A stretch of 64,000 bases of DNA from Vicinamibacterales bacterium (GTDB lineage Bacteria > Acidobacteriota > Vicinamibacteria > Vicinamibacterales > SCN-69-37). Numbering within the stretch: the first letter of the stretch is position 1; every line of letters begins with the position of its first letter. The notes under the pieces were generated by a model that worked only from the letters and a program-made list of their open reading frames with translations, had not been told where the DNA came from and did no database searches. Below, piece after piece: positions 23,608-31,864 of this stretch. The translations under genes and the position numbers were made by a program. The DNA lies in contig JAURFE010000001.1 of NCBI GenBank assembly GCA_030827135.1, forward strand, positions 1,410,593 through 1,474,592, given 5' to 3'.

Positions 23608-26165
23608 TTCACTCGGCAGGTATCGAGCCCGAGCAGATAATCCAGTCCGAAGTCCCCGATCGGCGCACCGGGTGGCGGCGCCGGAATCGCGGCCGGACGA
23701 AGTTCCGTGTACGGGCGGTCGAGGAAGCGCTTGATGTCGTCGGCCAGGAGCTGACGATGGGCGCGCTCGGCAGCGTTGGCCGCCGCCGACGGCAGCAGCG
23801 ACGCCCGCGTCGGCAACGCCTTCAACGTCTGCGTCGCAATGGCGCGCACCTGCGTCATCGGCGCCGACTCCGCCATCGTCATCAACCGCGACACGAGCGC
23901 GCGTTCCATCGCGCGATTGATCTCCGCCTCGTAGCCGTTGGCGGGACGCGCGTCAAACACCGTCGTATTCAAACGCGCGAGGACATCCTCAAGACCGGGC
24001 AACGACGCATCCACGGCCTTCTGCGAGACGAGTCGCGCGGCGCGGGTGTTCGAGAAGATCCCGCCCAACACGACCTCGGTCGCCGTCACAGCCGGAGAGA
24101 CCGGATCAAACGCGCCGCCGGTCATGCGCGGGAACATTTCGCGGTTCGCGCCGAATCCGGGCGGACGAGGCGGGATGTTCTGCACGACGGCTGACGGCAA
24201 CACCAGATCCGACAACCGCAAGGCGCTCATCAATGCATCCAGCGCCTTCGTCTGGCGCGCAGCGGACGCCCAACGCACGGGCGTCCGGCCGTCGCCACGC
24301 ATCGCATAGATGTATTCCTGCCCTCCGAGCGCGGTCACCGCAGAATCCACGGCGTACCGGTGGTGGAGATACACAGGTACGAGCGCTTCCTCAATGAGGG
24401 CCATCGGTTGGCCAACCTTGATGGCGCGCTCGCCGAACCCTTCCATCGCCGCGCGACGCAGCTGGAGGATCCGCGTCAACTCGGCCGCTTCGTCCGTGCC
24501 GTTGTTCCACTGGTCCACCTGTGGATTCAGGTCCATGTCCTGGTTGGACATGTAGCGGATATCCTGCTCCCACGCGTCATCGAGAATCTTCTTCAGCGCT
24601 GCGGCTTCATCCGTGCCCGCCGGAAACTGCGAATACCCGTACTGGATCGCGACCTTGTCCCACTCGCCGATGCCCACATCGTAGGCATCCGAGAGATCCA
24701 TGGTGCCGTCTGGACGCAGCGTGATCAGCGGATGCGGGTAGTCGAGCGTCGAGATGCGGCCCTTGGTGCTGTTGTAATAGTTGTGGCCAAGGCCGATCGT
24801 GTGGCCAATCTCGTGCGCGGAGAGCTGGCGGATGCGCGCAAGCGCCGTCTGCTCAAGAATCGCAGGCGTCTCGGCACCCGTCGCATACGGCGACAACAGC
24901 CCCTCGAAAATCAGATAGTCCTGACGCCACCGGAGGGACCCCAGGCTCACGTGGCCCTTCAGGATCTCGCCGGTGCGAGGATCCGTGATGGACGACCCGT
25001 AGCTCCAGCCACGCGTGGACCGATGCACCCAGGTGATCGTGTTGTAGCGCACGTCCATCGGGTCGGCACCCTCGGGCATGACCTCGACACGGAAGGCGTT
25101 GCGAAAGCCCGCCGCTTCGTACGCTTCATTCCACCAGCGGCCGCCTTCAATCAGCGCCGTGCGGATGGGCTCGGGTGCGCCGCGATCGACGTAGTAGATG
25201 ATCGGTTCAACTGGATCACTCATCGCCGCGTTGGGATCCGCCTTCTCCAGGCGATGGCGGTTGATGTACCGCACCTGCAGGTCGGCGCCCAGGGGCTGCG
25301 CATAGTCGGCGTAGTTCACGCCACCGTAGCCCGATCGAGGATCCATCAGGCGCGGCTTGTAGTTGCTGTCGGGCAATTCGATGATCGAGTGGTGCTGCCG
25401 GACGGTGACGGCCGCAGGATTCGGAGCCACATCACCCAGCCGGCCACCAATCTGGCCGACGCCGCCGCCACCGCCGCCACCGCCGCGGCCACCGGCTGCG
25501 GCGCCCTCACTGACAAACGTCGAGATGACATCGATTTCGCTGTTCTTCGGGAACCCCTTGGTGCCCTCAATGTTGACGGCACTGCGTGTGCGATCAAACC
25601 GGTGTCCACCCAGCCGCGGTCCCACGTTGTGCGTGTCCCGCATGATGAAGTCGCTGAAGTCGACGAGCACACGACCACCGGACTCGGCGGCGACCTGGAA
25701 GCCCCACAGAATGGACTTCGCGAACGCGTCCTCCATCGCCTTGCGCTCAGCGGGATTCTGGCTGTTGGCACGCCATTCGTAGTTCGGCTGCACCATCAGC
25801 ACGCGCGGGCCGACCCGCTGGAAGCTGACGACGGCTGTCCCGCCCAACTGGGCGCGGTCGAGGCCAATGTCATTCGACCCGACGCCTGCCGACAGGCCGC
25901 TCACGTAGAGCACTTCCTGTCCGAGTCTCGGAATCTCGAGAAACAGCGCGCCCGTAGCTTCATCCCAGTAGAGCGGGAAGAATCCGTCAATCTTCTGCAT
26001 GGACGCCGTGCGATCGGCGATCTCCGGAATCCGGGCGGCCTGTCCACCGGCCCGGCCCTGAGGCGCACCGCCTGCGCCCTGGCCCGAAAGGCCCGCCGGC
26101 GCCGCCAGCGCGAGCGTCAACACACAAGTTGCCGCGGTCAAAACACGTGTCGCTGTCGGTCTCAC
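23604..26165 (-). CDS. Zinc-dependent metalloprotease (DUF5117/DUF5118 type)
   Basis: About 853 residues from GTG 26165, chosen because GGAGG sits 6 nt upstream; a longer frame starts with TTG inside a palindromic repeat. Signal peptide, then a DUF5118/DUF5117 N-terminal region (KIDGFFPLYWDEATGALFLEI, VLYVSGLSAGVGSNDIGLDR) and the metzincin-like site HEIGHTIGLGHN (His451, Glu452, His455, His461), with a C-terminal helical domain. A Gly run near residue 220 is a flexible loop. Exported; substrate unknown. Common in Bacteroidota and Acidobacteriota. The TAG stop is in a palindromic repeat. Confidence 0.9.
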   Translation of the reverse strand: MRPTATRVLTAATCVLTLALAAPAGLSGQGAGGAPQGRAGGQAARIPEIADRTASMQKIDGFFPLYWDEATGALFLEIPRLGQEVLYVSGLSAGVGSNDIGLDRAQLGGTAVVSFQRVGPRVLMVQPNYEWRANSQNPAERKAMEDAFAKSILWGFQVAAESGGRVLVDFSDFIMRDTHNVGPRLGGHRFDRTRSAVNIEGTKGFPKNSEIDVISTFVSEGAAAGGRGGGGGGGGVGQIGGRLGDVAPNPAAVTVRQHHSIIELPDSNYKPRLMDPRSGYGGVNYADYAQPLGADLQVRYINRHRLEKADPNAAMSDPVEPIIYYVDRGAPEPIRTALIEGGRWWNEAYEAAGFRNAFRVEVMPEGADPMDVRYNTITWVHRSTRGWSYGSSITDPRTGEILKGHVSLGSLRWRQDYLIFEGLLSPYATGAETPAILEQTALARIRQLSAHEIGHTIGLGHNYYNSTKGRISTLDYPHPLITLRPDGTMDLSDAYDVGIGEWDKVAIQYGYSQFPAGTDEAAALKKILDDAWEQDIRYMSNQDMDLNPQVDQWNNGTDEAAELTRILQLRRAAMEGFGERAIKVGQPMALIEEALVPVYLHHRYAVDSAVTALGGQEYIYAMRGDGRTPVRWASAARQTKALDALMSALRLSDLVLPSAVVQNIPPRPPGFGANREMFPRMTGGAFDPVSPAVTATEVVLGGIFSNTRAARLVSQKAVDASLPGLEDVLARLNTTVFDARPANGYEAEINRAMERALVSRLMTMAESAPMTQVRAIATQTLKALPTRASLLPSAAANAAERAHRQLLADDIKRFLDRPYTELRPAAIPAPPPGAPIGDFGLDYLLGLDTCRVK

Positions 26166-26180
26166 ATCCACCTCCGGTTC

Positions 26181-26277
26181 GGCACCCTGCAAACCAGGGT
26201 GCCCTCCATGTGCGGCACCCTACAACCCAGGGTGCCCTACATGTCTTGCACCCTACACCCCAGGGTGCCCTCCATGT
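26181..26277. repeat. 3 x 33-bp palindromic repeat array
   Basis: Units start at 26181, 26214 and 26247, exactly 33 bp apart. Arms GGCACCCT/AGGGTGCC (third copy with one changed base), loops GCAAACC, ACAACCC, ACACCCC, rim CCTCCATG or CCTACATG. It separates the metalloprotease gene from a truncated permease remnant, which begins within a few bases of the array end. Confidence 0.93.
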
Positions 26278-26280
26278 GGG

Positions 26281-26421
26281 CAGATTGTAGCCCCAGACGT
26301 CGAACTTCGCCCCCACGTCGCTGCCGCATTCCTGGCACTGGTGGGGGCCGCCGCTGTGACCAACCTCGTGCCGGCACGACGGGCGCTTCGCGTGTCGCCT
26401 ACGGTGGCGCTCAAAGGCTGA
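26281..26421 (+). pseudogene. C-terminal remnant of a MacB/FtsX-type permease
   Basis: Reading from 26281 gives 46 codons ending in TGA at 26419-26421. They match the last membrane helix and tail of MacB-like permeases: a hydrophobic stretch AAAFLALVGAAAVTNLVPA then RRALRVSPTVALKG. There is no start codon or upstream part; the similarity stops at the palindromic array. It is a decayed 3' end, perhaps of an ABC exporter subunit deleted by recombination at the repeats. Confidence 0.75.
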
Positions 26422-26428
26422 CGTGGGA

Positions 26429-26450
26429 CCGCCGGGTTGAAACCCGGCGG
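26429..26450. repeat. Palindromic repeat before Nudix gene
   Basis: Perfect 10-bp arms CCGCCGGGTT/AACCCGGCGG around GA. It is 8 bp after the permease remnant's stop. The stem differs wholly from other copies and lacks the CTAC rim, so membership in the family is less sure. Confidence 0.7.
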
Positions 26451-26469
26451 CTCCGAAGTCCCCTGATCG

Positions 26470-26475
26470 GATAAT
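26470..26475 (+). promoter_or_regulatory. -10-like GATAAT, leaderless geometry
   Basis: GATAAT ends 6 nt before the GTG at 26482. Confidence 0.5.
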
Positions 26476-26481
26476 GGGGTC

Positions 26482-27153
26482 GTGACAATCGAAGACGAGA
26501 TTTGGCAGCGGCTGCAATCGCCGCTGCCCGGCGCTGATACCCATCTGAAATTTGCGCCGACCCCCAGGATCAAGAGCTGGGACCCTGGTGCGTATCCGGC
26601 TCACGCCCGGCGGGCAGCCACACTGCTGTTGATTTACCCGGGGCCCGATGGCCCCTCGATCGCGTTGACGCGGCGGCGCGCTGACCTGCCGGACCATGCG
26701 GGCCAGATCAGCCTGCCCGGCGGAGGCATCGACGCGGGTGAATCTCCCGAACAGGCGGCGGTTCGCGAGGCCCACGAAGAAATCGGCGTTCCGTCGTCCG
26801 CCATCAGGCTGGTCGGCTCCCTCTCCACCCTCTGGGTCATCGTCAGCGGCTTTGTCGTGCATCCGATTGTCGCGGTCGCCGACGCACGGCCACTGTTTGT
26901 TCCCTCACCGCGAGAAGTGGACACGATTATTGAGGCGCCGGTGGCGGCCCTGCGGGACCCGTCGGGCGTGAAGTGGGGCCGCCGCGTCCGGGACGGCATC
27001 GTCATCGCCTGCCCCTACTTCGCGGTCGGTGACCACCACGTCTGGGGTGCCACCGCGATGATGCTCGGCGAATTCTGCACGGCGCTGGATCCCACATTCC
27101 TCCCACCACCAGTGCCGACACCGCAGGAACTGCAGTCACTGCCTGCGATCTAG
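26482..27153 (+). CDS. Nudix hydrolase, CoA pyrophosphatase type
   Basis: 223 residues. The Nudix box is complete from Gly81 to Val103 (GGIDAGE then REAHEEIGV), and just before it RRADLPDHAGQISLPGG matches the extra motif of the CoA diphosphatase (NudL) subgroup. It would cleave CoA or acyl-CoA to 3',5'-ADP and a 4'-phosphopantetheine derivative. GTG start. It stands alone between the permease remnant and the VPS10-like gene. Confidence 0.88.
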   Translation: MTIEDEIWQRLQSPLPGADTHLKFAPTPRIKSWDPGAYPAHARRAATLLLIYPGPDGPSIALTRRRADLPDHAGQISLPGGGIDAGESPEQAAVREAHEEIGVPSSAIRLVGSLSTLWVIVSGFVVHPIVAVADARPLFVPSPREVDTIIEAPVAALRDPSGVKWGRRVRDGIVIACPYFAVGDHHVWGATAMMLGEFCTALDPTFLPPPVPTPQELQSLPAI

Positions 27154-27233
27154 GTCCACCAATCCGCCAATCGCCCAATCCGCCAATCGCAAATCCTCAA
27201 TCCTCAATCCTCAATCCTCAATCCTCAATCCTC
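27154..27233 (+). repeat. AATCCTC heptad array (and related CCAATCG units)
   Basis: Six perfect AATCCTC heptads (27192-27233) preceded by degenerate CCAATCC/GCCAATC units. It fills the gap between the Nudix and the VPS10-like genes. The same heptad is found at 15790-15895. Confidence 0.92.
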
Positions 27234-27241
27234 AATTGCGT

Positions 27242-27247
27242 TAGCAT
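27242..27247 (+). promoter_or_regulatory. -10-like TAGCAT, leaderless geometry
   Basis: TAGCAT lies 7 nt before the ATG at 27255, just downstream of the heptad array. Confidence 0.55.
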
Positions 27248-27254
27248 TGCCCCC

Positions 27255-30200
27255 ATGACCCGATCGATCCGTCCCATGCTGTTGGTTGCCGCTCTGGTCT
27301 TGTTGCCGGCGGTGATGTTCACTCCGATTGCCGCGCGGCAGGCCGCGCAGGCGGCCGCTGCGACCGGAAACCCGGAATGGGCCGGACTGCGCTGGCGGAA
27401 CATCGGGCCGTTTGTCGGAGGGCGCGTCACGGCGGTGGCCGGCCACCGCTCGCAGCTCAACACCTACTACATGGGCGGAACTGGCGGCGGCGTGTTCAAG
27501 ACCACAGACGCCGGTGTGACCTGGCGCCCGATCTCTGATGGTTTCTTCGAAACCGGCTCGATCGGAGCGATCGAAGTCGCAGAGTCCGACCCAAACATCA
27601 TTTATGTCGGCACCGGCAGCGTGGCTATTCGAAGCAACGTGATCGAAGGCCGGGGGGTGTACAAGTCCACCGACGCCGGCCAGACCTGGACGCACATCGG
27701 TCTGCGCGACGCCGGACAGATCGGTTCCATACGTGTGCATCCGACAAATCCGAATCTCGTCTACGCCGCCGTCCTTGGCAGCGCGTTTGGGCCTAGCGAG
27801 ACGCGCGGCGTCTACCGTTCGCGTGACGGCGGCCAGACGTGGCAGCGGGTCAAGTTCGTGAGCAACCGGACCGGCTTCGTCAATCTGGCGATGAATCCGT
27901 CGAATCCGAACGAGATCTATGCGGCGTCGTGGCGGGGCGAGCGCAAGCCCTGGACCATCATCAGCGGCGGTCCGGCCGAAGACGGCGGCCTCTACAAGAC
28001 GACCGATGGCGGCGAGACCTGGACGCGTCTCGGCGGCGGTCTGCCTCCGGGAATCATCGGCAAGATCGACGTCGACATCGCGCGGTCGAAGACCACGACG
28101 GTGTATGCGCTGGTGGAGGCGCCCGGCGCCGAGGGCGGTTTGTATCGCTCGGACGACAGCGGCGCCACGTGGCGGCAGACGTCGAACGCGCCGAACCTGC
28201 TCGCGCGACCGTTCTACTACACGTATGTGGATGTCGATCCGAAGGACCCCGAAACCGTGTGGGTGAACAACCTCTCGCTGTTGAAGTCGACCGACGGCGG
28301 TCGGACGTGGCGCTCGGTGCCGACACCGCACGGGGACAACCACGGCATGTGGATTAACCCCGACAATCCGAACTACATCGTGCAAAGCAACGACGGTGGC
28401 GCCAATGTGTCCATCGATGGTGGTGCGACATGGTCGACGCAGCTCAATCAGTCCACGGCTGAGCTTTATGGCGTCGAAGTGGACGACCAGTATCCCTACC
28501 GCGTGTACGGCGCGCAGCAGGACAACAACACGTGGATCGTCATGAGCCGTCTGGCGGGTTCCGGCAGCGGATCACAGACCAACACGTACATGGCAGGACC
28601 GGGATGCGAGACGGGTCCGATCAAGCCAACACCCGGCAACCCCAACATTGTGTACGGGGTGTGCAAGGGCGAGTTCTATCGCGAGAACCTGACCACGGGT
28701 CAGACGCAGAGCAACTGGAACTACCCGCAGAACCGGTACGGCCACGCGTCGCGGGACATCGCCTACCGCTTCCAGCGCACGTCGCCGTTCATGATCTCCA
28801 AACACGATCCGCGCATGATTCTGCACGGCTCGCACGTCGTGCATAAGACGATGGATGGCGGGAAAACGTGGGAGATCATCAGCGGTGACCTCACGTTGAA
28901 TGAACCGGGCCCGCAGCAGGACATTGCCGGCGAGCCCATCACGCGCGACATCACGGGTGAAGAAGTCTACTCGACGATCTTTGCCATCGAGGAGTCGCCG
29001 GTCGAGGCGGGCGTCATCTGGACCGGGGCCAACGACGGCCCGGTGCATGTGACCCGCGACAACGGAAAGACGTGGATCAAAGTGACGCCGCCGATGATGC
29101 CGCCCGGAGGCCGGGTCACCAACATCGATCCGTCGCCGCACCGTCGGGGCTCGGCATACGTCGTGATGCACCGACGGCTTCTGAATGATCCGAAGCCGTA
29201 TGTCTACCTCACGAACGACTACGGAAAGTCGTGGACGTTCCTGACGCCGGGCACCAACGGCATACCTGCCGATCACGTCATGCGTGTCGTGCGCGAGGAT
29301 CCGGACCGGGAGGGCCTGCTCTACGCCGGCACACAGTTCGGGTTCTTCGTGTCCTTCAATAACGGCACCACGTGGCAGCGCTTCCAGCAGAACCTGCCGG
29401 TCACGCCCGTGACCGACATCCGCGTGCACCAGCAGGACCTCGTGGTGTCGACGCTGGGCCGCGGATTCTGGATTCTGGACGGCATCACGTCGCTGCATCA
29501 GACGCCGCCAGCGGGGTCCGCCGGATTCCTCTATGCGCCGAAGGTGGCGATCCGATCGCGCCATGCCGCGATGCCCGCGTCGTTGACGACACCGGAGTTG
29601 CCGGGTCCTGGTGCCATCATCGACTACACGTTGCGTGAGGCCTCGGCCACGCCAATCACGCTCGACATTCTGAGTGCCTCGGGTGAAGTCATGCGGACGA
29701 TCCGCTCGGTCGCCGGGGGCGCGAACACCGGCGGTGGATTGCCTGTCGCCGCGGCGTCGGGCATGAGCGAGCCGCCACTGCCCGGGCAGGGCCGGGGCGG
29801 GCGCGGTGGACGCGGCGGTGGTGCGAGCGCTGCGCCCCTGACGGCGCGCGCAGGCATGCAGCGCTACGTGTGGGACATGGCCGCCGATAACGGGTTGACC
29901 GTCCCGCCTGGCCGCTACACCGTGCGTCTGACAGCCGGGGCCTTCACGCAGACGCAGCCTCTGGAAGTACGCCTTGACCCACGGCTCACCGCCGATGGCG
30001 TCACCACCGAAGACCTCGAATTGCAGTATCGCTTCAACGTCCGCCTGCGCGCGGCGATTGCCGACGCTCAGCAGTTCACGTCGTCCGTCCAGAAGGCGCT
30101 GGCCTCGGCCACGCCTGAGTCGAAGGCCGCACTGACGCGCATTCAGAAGGCGCTGGTGAACGAGACAGACATCGCGTATCCGCAGCCGATGTTGAACGCG

Positions 30201-30335
30201 CAGCTTCAGGCGATCACACGCGTATCGAACGTCGCGGACGTCCGCCCGAACAACGATGCGATCCGCCGCCTCGATGATCTGGAGAAGGAACTCGCCGCGT
30301 TGAAGGCGGAAGCGGCGAAGGTGGGGCTCAAGTAG
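27255..30335 (+). CDS. VPS10/BNR-repeat (sortilin-like) beta-propeller protein
   Basis: 1026 residues with a signal peptide (about 1-27). Many Asp-box repeats of the form S/T-x-D-x-G-x-T-W are visible (KTTDAGVTW, KSTDAGQTW, RSRDGGQTW, KTTDGGETW, RSDDSGATW, KSTDGGRTW), which is the pattern of sialidase/sortilin ten-bladed propellers. The C-terminal part after about residue 740 adds an FnIII-like domain, a Gly-rich linker and a coiled helical end. Exported; similar proteins are annotated as exo-alpha-sialidase or glycosyl hydrolase but no catalytic site is apparent. The TAG stop (30333-30335) is in the rim of a palindromic repeat. Confidence 0.88.
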   Translation: MTRSIRPMLLVAALVLLPAVMFTPIAARQAAQAAAATGNPEWAGLRWRNIGPFVGGRVTAVAGHRSQLNTYYMGGTGGGVFKTTDAGVTWRPISDGFFETGSIGAIEVAESDPNIIYVGTGSVAIRSNVIEGRGVYKSTDAGQTWTHIGLRDAGQIGSIRVHPTNPNLVYAAVLGSAFGPSETRGVYRSRDGGQTWQRVKFVSNRTGFVNLAMNPSNPNEIYAASWRGERKPWTIISGGPAEDGGLYKTTDGGETWTRLGGGLPPGIIGKIDVDIARSKTTTVYALVEAPGAEGGLYRSDDSGATWRQTSNAPNLLARPFYYTYVDVDPKDPETVWVNNLSLLKSTDGGRTWRSVPTPHGDNHGMWINPDNPNYIVQSNDGGANVSIDGGATWSTQLNQSTAELYGVEVDDQYPYRVYGAQQDNNTWIVMSRLAGSGSGSQTNTYMAGPGCETGPIKPTPGNPNIVYGVCKGEFYRENLTTGQTQSNWNYPQNRYGHASRDIAYRFQRTSPFMISKHDPRMILHGSHVVHKTMDGGKTWEIISGDLTLNEPGPQQDIAGEPITRDITGEEVYSTIFAIEESPVEAGVIWTGANDGPVHVTRDNGKTWIKVTPPMMPPGGRVTNIDPSPHRRGSAYVVMHRRLLNDPKPYVYLTNDYGKSWTFLTPGTNGIPADHVMRVVREDPDREGLLYAGTQFGFFVSFNNGTTWQRFQQNLPVTPVTDIRVHQQDLVVSTLGRGFWILDGITSLHQTPPAGSAGFLYAPKVAIRSRHAAMPASLTTPELPGPGAIIDYTLREASATPITLDILSASGEVMRTIRSVAGGANTGGGLPVAAASGMSEPPLPGQGRGGRGGRGGGASAAPLTARAGMQRYVWDMAADNGLTVPPGRYTVRLTAGAFTQTQPLEVRLDPRLTADGVTTEDLELQYRFNVRLRAAIADAQQFTSSVQKALASATPESKAALTRIQKALVNETDIAYPQPMLNAQLQAITRVSNVADVRPNNDAIRRLDDLEKELAALKAEAAKVGLK

Positions 30336-30418
30336 GGCCCGCTGAACTTTCAGCGGGCCAGTGGCACGCTGCAACCCAGCGTGCCCTACGTACTGACGCG
30401 CTGGCAACCCAGCGCGTC
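30336..30418. repeat. Three palindromic repeats
   Basis: Copies at 30336-30360 (arms GGCCCGCTGA/TCAGCGGGCC), 30363-30385 (GGCACGCT/AGCGTGCC, loop GCAACCC) and 30395-30418 (GACGCGCT/AGCGCGTC). The last two start 32 bp apart. A half element GGGCGCGCTAC follows at 30443-30453 and holds the stop of the minus-strand metallopeptidase. Nothing else is in the 30336-30449 gap. Confidence 0.9.
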
Positions 30419-30449
30419 CTACGTACGGCGTTCGACGTACGAGGGCGCG

Positions 30450-31142
30450 CTACAGCAGTTCCCGCCCGTGAGTCTTGAGCCACGCTTCCGCCTCGCGCCA
30501 CTCGGGGCAGACGATGGCCACTTCGCGCCAGAAGGCGCGTGAGTGGTTGGGGTGCCGCAGGTGCATCAACTCGTGCAGGATGATGTAGTCCGACACAAAC
30601 GCCGGCATCAGCACCAGACGCCAGTTCAGCGCGATGGTGCCACGCGAGGAACACGACCCCCAACGTGATCGCTGGTTCCTGATGGAGACGCGAGTGACCG
30701 TGTGTCCAGTCTGCGCCGCCAGTGCCAGACATCGCGGCGGCAGTTCGGCTGCCGCGGCCGCGCGCACCTCGGCCACCGGCAGGGGCGTACCACGAAAATT
30801 GATCACGGCTCCCGACACACGGGTGTGTGTCTGGGCCTGACGCCGCAGATGTTCGCGGGCGATCCAGGCGCCCTGCGTGCGCACAAACCGCAAACCGGCG
30901 TCCACCGAGGCGCGTCGTGGCACCGTCAGACGCAACCCGAGGGCATCCGTCATGCGCAGAACATATCGACGGGCCTTGTGGTGACGCACCACGGTCAGCG
31001 GCCAGGCACGCCCCCCCACTTCAATCGTGGCCGGGGCTGTTGACCGACGCACGGCGGTCGCATCGTCCCACGGGAGCCGAAACTGGAAGCCAAATGCCAC
31101 GCGGGACAGCGTACACCTGCGCGCGCGATCTGAAAAGAACAT
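30450..31142 (-). CDS. YgjP-like (M48/DUF45) metallopeptidase
   Basis: About 230 residues. The conserved core is RNQRSRWGSCSSRGTI, then the zinc helix HELMHLRHPNHSRAFW (HExxH with a third His eight residues on). The YgjP/UPF0020-like family is related to SprT and M48 proteases; its substrate is unknown. The start is uncertain: ATG 31142 or GTG 31100 (the frame is open further up to 31373, but that part is promoter-like DNA). The TAG stop is in a half palindromic repeat. Divergent from the efflux regulator. Confidence 0.8.
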   Translation of the reverse strand: MFFSDRARRCTLSRVAFGFQFRLPWDDATAVRRSTAPATIEVGGRAWPLTVVRHHKARRYVLRMTDALGLRLTVPRRASVDAGLRFVRTQGAWIAREHLRRQAQTHTRVSGAVINFRGTPLPVAEVRAAAAAELPPRCLALAAQTGHTVTRVSIRNQRSRWGSCSSRGTIALNWRLVLMPAFVSDYIILHELMHLRHPNHSRAFWREVAIVCPEWREAEAWLKTHGRELL

Positions 31143-31195
31143 CAACTTTGTGAAAATCGAGAACAATCTAGGTGATTTGCACGTAAATAAAGGCT

Positions 31196-31221
31196 TTTGG
31201 TGGTTAGTTTGAACAACCAAA
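31196..31221. promoter_or_regulatory. Operator-like palindrome 1 (efflux operon)
   Basis: TTTGGTGGTT and AACAACCAAA around AGTTTG; 9 of 10 pairs match. It lies in the AT-rich divergent region between the metallopeptidase and TetR genes. Confidence 0.55.
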
Positions 31222-31225
31222 CAGC

Positions 31226-31245
31226 AAGCAAGTAACCACTTGCTT
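31226..31245. promoter_or_regulatory. Operator-like palindrome 2 (efflux operon)
   Basis: AAGCAAGT and ACTTGCTT around AACC, a perfect 20-bp palindrome of typical TetR operator size. Its right arm contains the putative -35 TTGCTT of the tetR promoter, so binding would repress the efflux operon. Confidence 0.75.
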
Positions 31246-31269
31246 ACAACACAACATCCACGATAGGGT
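31240..31269 (+). promoter_or_regulatory. Promoter of tetR-tolC-MFP-RND operon
   Basis: TTGCTT (31240-31245), 18 bp, TAGGGT (31264-31269), then 7 nt to the ATG at 31277; the -35 is in the second palindrome. Confidence 0.6.
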
Positions 31270-31276
31270 ACGGTCC

Positions 31277-31864
31277 ATGGTCGCCACAGACGTTCGTGAG
31301 TCCCTTCTGAAAGCCGCCTTGAAGCTCTTCGCTGAGCACGGCAGCCGCGGCGCCACCACCAGACGCATCGCACAGGAGGCCGGGGTCAACGAAGTGACCC
31401 TGTTTCGACACTTTCCCAACAAGCAGGCGCTGCTCCACGCTGCGCTCCGCGCGTTCGCCGAGCAGACGCCATATCTGCGCCTGCCGGACACACCCAGGGA
31501 TTTGGCCGCAGAGCTCGAAGTATGGGCCCGCGACCATCACAAACACCTGTACAAACTGCGCGCGCTGATTCGGACGTCCATGGGCGAGTTCGAAGAGAAC
31601 CCCGAACAATGCAAGCAGGCGATGTGTGTGTCGATCAGCATCGCCAACAAACTCACGGATTACCTGACGACTGCGCAACGCGCCGGACTGGTGAGCCCGG
31701 ACTTCACTCCTTCGGCGGCGACGGCCATGCTGATGGGCACATTGTTTGGCGACGCCATGGGCCGGGATCTGATGCCGGAGCGTTATCCCTACGCGATGCG
31801 CGACGCCATCACCCACTACGTGCAATTGTTTCTGCGCGCCATCGGCGCGCGCGAGGTGAAGTAA
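31277..31864 (+). CDS. TetR/AcrR-family repressor of the efflux operon
   Basis: 195 residues. The N-terminal helix-turn-helix (about 8-55: LLKAALKLFAEHGSRGATTRRIAQEAGVNEVTLFRHF) is typical. The C-terminal domain resembles the AcrR-C group that binds drugs or other hydrophobic ligands. First gene of the operon; its TAA and the tolC ATG overlap by one base (TAATG). Two palindromes upstream are probable operators. Ligand unknown. Confidence 0.9.
   Translation: MVATDVRESLLKAALKLFAEHGSRGATTRRIAQEAGVNEVTLFRHFPNKQALLHAALRAFAEQTPYLRLPDTPRDLAAELEVWARDHHKHLYKLRALIRTSMGEFEENPEQCKQAMCVSISIANKLTDYLTTAQRAGLVSPDFTPSAATAMLMGTLFGDAMGRDLMPERYPYAMRDAITHYVQLFLRAIGAREVK

Noticed and set aside
24360..26474. Long open frame of 704 codons on the plus strand
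   Set aside because: Shadow of the DUF5117 metalloprotease; Arg/His-rich with no domain, and the zinc site is read on the minus strand.
27154..27254. AATCCTC array as a regulatory leader of the VPS10-like gene
   Set aside because: A -10-like box lies after the array, so the array is probably outside the transcript; kept only as a repeat.
28572..30407. Long open frame of 611 codons on the minus strand
   Set aside because: Complement of the VPS10/BNR gene with its Asp-box repeats; no motif in the shadow.
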